The notes beneath the pieces are model-generated. The model searched no databases. It saw only the letters and a program-made list of their open reading frames with translations, and was not told the DNA's origin. Positions 5,220-7,301 of a stretch of DNA of 7,301 bases are shown here, piece by piece (the first letter of the stretch is position 1; every line of letters starts with the position of its first letter). Source of the stretch: Spirochaetaceae bacterium (lineage in GTDB: Bacteria; Spirochaetota; Spirochaetia; Treponematales; Breznakiellaceae); NCBI GenBank assembly GCA_031265535.1, contig JAISCO010000401.1, positions 1-7,301 of the forward strand, read 5' to 3'. A program made the position numbers and the translations under genes.

Positions 5220-6909
5220 ACACACATTCTTTGACCGGAATCTTCTTGTCCTTTCACGCTCTAACCCGGCCCTATGCGCGCGCTTGAGCGCCGCTGAAAC
5301 TACGCTGGGACGCTATCGTTTTGTGGAAGGGCTGCACGGAGAGATACCCGCGTGGGTCGACTCAAGCGGCGCGGCGCATACTTTACATTCGCTTGTATCG
5401 CCGGAACGTGAGGCGGTCCGTTTGATTTCTACTTTGAATAATGGACAGTACATAGTGATAATGGGACTTGGCGCGGGTTATATGGCGGAAGCTGTTCTTG
5501 CCCGCACCGATACCGTGCGTCTGCTTGTGATAGAATATGATATTAACGGATTTGCGGAACTCTTATGTCATTATGATTATGTAAAAATATTTAATGACGC
5601 GCGTTTTTTTATTCTTGTCGATCCTGAACCGTCCGGTATCGAAAATTATATTCTTGATACATTTCAGCCGGCGCTGCATAACGGCATAAGGGCGCTTCCA
5701 CTGCGCGCGCGTACAATTCATGACGAAGCGCATTTTGGTCCCGCGGCGGACGCCGTTAAATCCGCGATTGATCAGATTGCTTCCGATTATTCTGTGCAGG
5801 CGCTGTTTGGCAGGCGCTGGTTTTCAAATATTATACACAACTTGTTCAACGCGGAAAAACAACGCGGCGTTTTCGCGCCGGTAAAACACGCGGCAATCTG
5901 TGCGGCGGGTCCGTCGCTGGATTTACAGCTTGATATTATTGCCAAAGAACGAAAAACATTTTTTCTTATCGCGTCGGACACCGCGCTTTCAACATTGTTA
6001 GAAGCCGGACTGCCGCCGGATGCCGTAATATCTATCGATTGTCAGCATATCAGTTACTATCATTTTATGAAATATATGCCGCATGATATTCCGCTTTTTC
6101 TGGATTTATCGAGTCCGCCGCTTTTAACATCCATTGTAAAAAATTATTTTTTCTTTTCGGGCGGACATCCGTTAAGCAGTTATATAACACACTTTTTTAG
6201 GCCGTTTCCGGCGATTGATACATCGGGCGTAAACGTTACGTATGCCGCTTTGTCGCTTGCGGAACAGCTGGGCGCAAAAAATATATCCGTATACGGCGCG
6301 GATTTTTCATATCCAAAAGGAAAGCTTTACACTCGTCCCGCGTATTTGTATTCTTACTTTCGCCGCAAACAGAACCGGTTTATGCCGCCGGAGAGTTTTG
6401 CCGCTTCATTTTTGTATAATTCAAAATCATTGCGGCGCATTGAAAACACCGCTTCGTGGTACTATGAAACACGTCCGCTGTCTTTATACCGTAAAAAATT
6501 TGAGCAAAAGGCCTCGCTTATCAACGCCGGTATAAATATAGCGCCGGGCGAAGGCGCTCCTGTCATATTTTCTAAACCGGAAAAAGGCGGGTGGAATATG
6601 CAAAATGAAGAGCCGGCGCAGATATTTTCCGCGGGAAAGGCGTTTTGCGGCGCAAAAGAATTTTTGTCTTTCTACCGTGAAACTATAAATGAACTGCCAT
6701 TACCCGAAGAAAATATAACAAACTATCAGCGCAAACTGCCGGATATGCAGAGATTAGTTTTTACCACCTTGCTGCCCGCCGCCGCCGCAATAAAGTACCG
6801 CGGCGTTGACCGTTCCGGCGCGGATTGCGGCGTAAAAGAGCTGCTGGCTGTAGTAAAAACATATTGCTTGACGGAGTTGTCCCGCGTGCTGGACGCACAG
6901 CCGCGCTAG
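5212..6909 (+). CDS. MptE-like/DUF115 Maf-family glycosyltransferase
   Basis: 565 aa, overlapping the previous gene by eight bases. AGAGG (5201-5205) lies six bases before the ATG. The order of motifs is as follows: leading helix with LSRSNPALCARL (14-25); TLHSLVSPEREAVRLI (57-72); Rossmann-like IMGLGAGYMAEA (83-94); FGRRWFSNIIHN (199-210); DUF115 core AAGPSLD (231-237), AGLPPDAVISID (265-276) and VYGADFSYPKGKLYTR (360-375); helical C-terminus. All signature residues of the family (GPSL, the Asp of PDxxxxxD, GADF) are intact, so this is the likelier active enzyme of the pair. In flagellated bacteria Maf proteins attach sialic-acid-like sugars to flagellin; the archaeal relative MptE is a pterin pyrophosphokinase. 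Acceptor and sugar cannot be read from sequence. It is the last gene of the operon. Confidence 0.9.
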   Translation: MDKHTFFDRNLLVLSRSNPALCARLSAAETTLGRYRFVEGLHGEIPAWVDSSGAAHTLHSLVSPEREAVRLISTLNNGQYIVIMGLGAGYMAEAVLARTDTVRLLVIEYDINGFAELLCHYDYVKIFNDARFFILVDPEPSGIENYILDTFQPALHNGIRALPLRARTIHDEAHFGPAADAVKSAIDQIASDYSVQALFGRRWFSNIIHNLFNAEKQRGVFAPVKHAAICAAGPSLDLQLDIIAKERKTFFLIASDTALSTLLEAGLPPDAVISIDCQHISYYHFMKYMPHDIPLFLDLSSPPLLTSIVKNYFFFSGGHPLSSYITHFFRPFPAIDTSGVNVTYAALSLAEQLGAKNISVYGADFSYPKGKLYTRPAYLYSYFRRKQNRFMPPESFAASFLYNSKSLRRIENTASWYYETRPLSLYRKKFEQKASLINAGINIAPGEGAPVIFSKPEKGGWNMQNEEPAQIFSAGKAFCGAKEFLSFYRETINELPLPEENITNYQRKLPDMQRLVFTTLLPAAAAIKYRGVDRSGADCGVKELLAVVKTYCLTELSRVLDAQPR

Positions 6910-6910
6910 T

Positions 6911-6950
6911 GTCTTGACATCTTTCAAACTGTGGGTAGTGGTCTCAAGAC
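6911..6950 (+). other. inverted repeat just after the operon stop
   Basis: GTCTTGA (6911-6917) and TCAAGAC (6944-6950) are perfect inverted copies with 26 bases between. The right arm also forms the small palindrome GGTCTCAAGACC (6940-6951). It begins one base after the last stop codon, where a transcription end or mRNA-stabilising structure is expected. There is no U-run after it, so I do not call an intrinsic terminator. The TTGACA at 6914-6919 lacks a matching -10 box. Confidence 0.35.
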
Positions 6951-7035
6951 CGGAAGAAGAATATTTTACCGCAAAGTCGAAAAAGTCGAAGAAGGAAAGA
7001 GAAAGAAACGAGCACCGTAAAGGTGGCTGCCCGTT

Positions 7036-7077
7036 GCGTATGCAAACGCCGTTTTCGGACCCGACGGCACGGAGTAA
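7036..7077 (+). repeat. 42-bp imperfect direct repeat, copy 1
   Basis: It matches 7143-7184 at 37 of 42 positions, the first 23 bases (7036-7058) being identical. Its right end runs directly into the third heptamer array. It includes the small palindrome GCGT-ATGCAA-ACGC. Confidence 0.75.
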
Positions 7078-7129
7078 TTAACAATTAACAATTAGCAGTT
7101 AACAGTTAACAGTTAGCAGTTGCAATGAT
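7075..7129. repeat. third heptamer array, CARTTAR type
   Basis: Seven-base units fitting YARTTAR run from 7075 to 7116. They are followed by a six-base unit (7117-7122) and CAATGAT (7123-7129). The unit differs from the CARTGAR units at 397-431 and 721-734 mainly at the fifth position (T in place of G), with the same A/G alternation at positions 3 and 7. It is enclosed by the two copies of the 42-bp direct repeat. Confidence 0.7.
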
Positions 7130-7142
7130 AAGGCTGGCAGCC

Positions 7143-7184
7143 GCGTATGCAAACGCCGTTTTCGGCCCCTAAGGCACTGAGCAA
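7143..7184 (+). repeat. 42-bp imperfect direct repeat, copy 2
   Basis: Second copy of the repeat at 7036-7077, offset by 107 bases. It leads into an imperfect palindrome whose arms are AAGCCCGCC (7184-7192) and GGTGGGCTT (7233-7241), paired with one G-T wobble. This may be part of the same element. Confidence 0.75.
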
Positions 7185-7262
7185 AGCCCGCCTGCGGTAT
7201 GCTAGCGCGGAGCGCATGAGAACCCACTGGTGGGTGGGCTTGAAAAATGCTATAAAACCTAT

Positions 7263-7301
7263 ATGAATGTTCGAGAAAGACTTGACGCGATTGCCGAAAG
7301 A
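7263..7301 (+). CDS. possible start of another gene (cut by window edge)
   Basis: An ATG at 7263 opens 13 codons, MNVRERLDAIAER, to the window end. The amphipathic, charged composition is gene-like. The frame is also open upstream to a stop at 7203-7205, with a GTG at 7230 as an alternative start. I see no Shine-Dalgarno site before 7263, only A/T-rich sequence including TATAAA (7251-7256). Too short to identify. Confidence 0.3.
   Translation, partial: MNVRERLDAIAER

Noticed and set aside
6973..6990. Tandem 9-mer AAAGTCGAA, two copies
   Set aside because: Two copies in purine-rich DNA are too few to call a repeat element, and the period does not match the heptamer arrays.
7036..7184. Insertion-sequence ends
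   Set aside because: The repeats are direct rather than inverted, only 107 bases apart, and no transposase frame lies between them.

Overview
The window most likely comes from a spirochaete of the Treponema group, probably a gut-type treponeme. This rests on the combination of a DUF115/Maf gene pair, a very acidic coiled-coil protein whose N- and C-terminal blocks look treponemal to me, and moderate GC. The taxonomic call is from memory of family resemblance, not from a search.

Layout: the left edge (1-283, minus strand) is the first 94 codons of a 2-isopropylmalate synthase gene (leuA) reading off the window. Then comes a gene-poor stretch of about 785 bases (284-1068). It holds a 105-bp mosaic of 7-bp repeats (362-466), a region with a perfect GNRA-capped hairpin (667-684), a second heptamer array (721-786), a good sigma70-type promoter (825-854) and a predicted ~208-nt leader packed with hairpins.

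The promoter and leader serve a tight four-gene plus-strand operon (1069-6909) whose genes are separated by -1, +3 and -8 bases. In order these are: a 787-aa highly acidic protein with eleven ~32-residue repeats, a coiled coil and a distinct C-terminal helical block; a 106-aa protein I cannot identify; and two tandem, diverged MptE-like/DUF115 proteins of the Maf (motility-associated factor) glycosyltransferase family, 487 and 565 aa. The second paralogue keeps the family signature residues; the first has replaced several of them and may be a non-catalytic partner. By family analogy the operon probably serves protein glycosylation, perhaps of flagellin, with the acidic protein and the small protein as candidate accessory factors. 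That link is inference.

The right edge (6910-7301) is intergenic. It has an inverted repeat just after the last stop, two imperfect 42-bp direct repeats flanking a third heptamer array related to those near the left end, and possibly the first codons of another gene at 7263. The two most unusual things here are the phased heptamer mosaics and the strongly structured leader in front of the operon.
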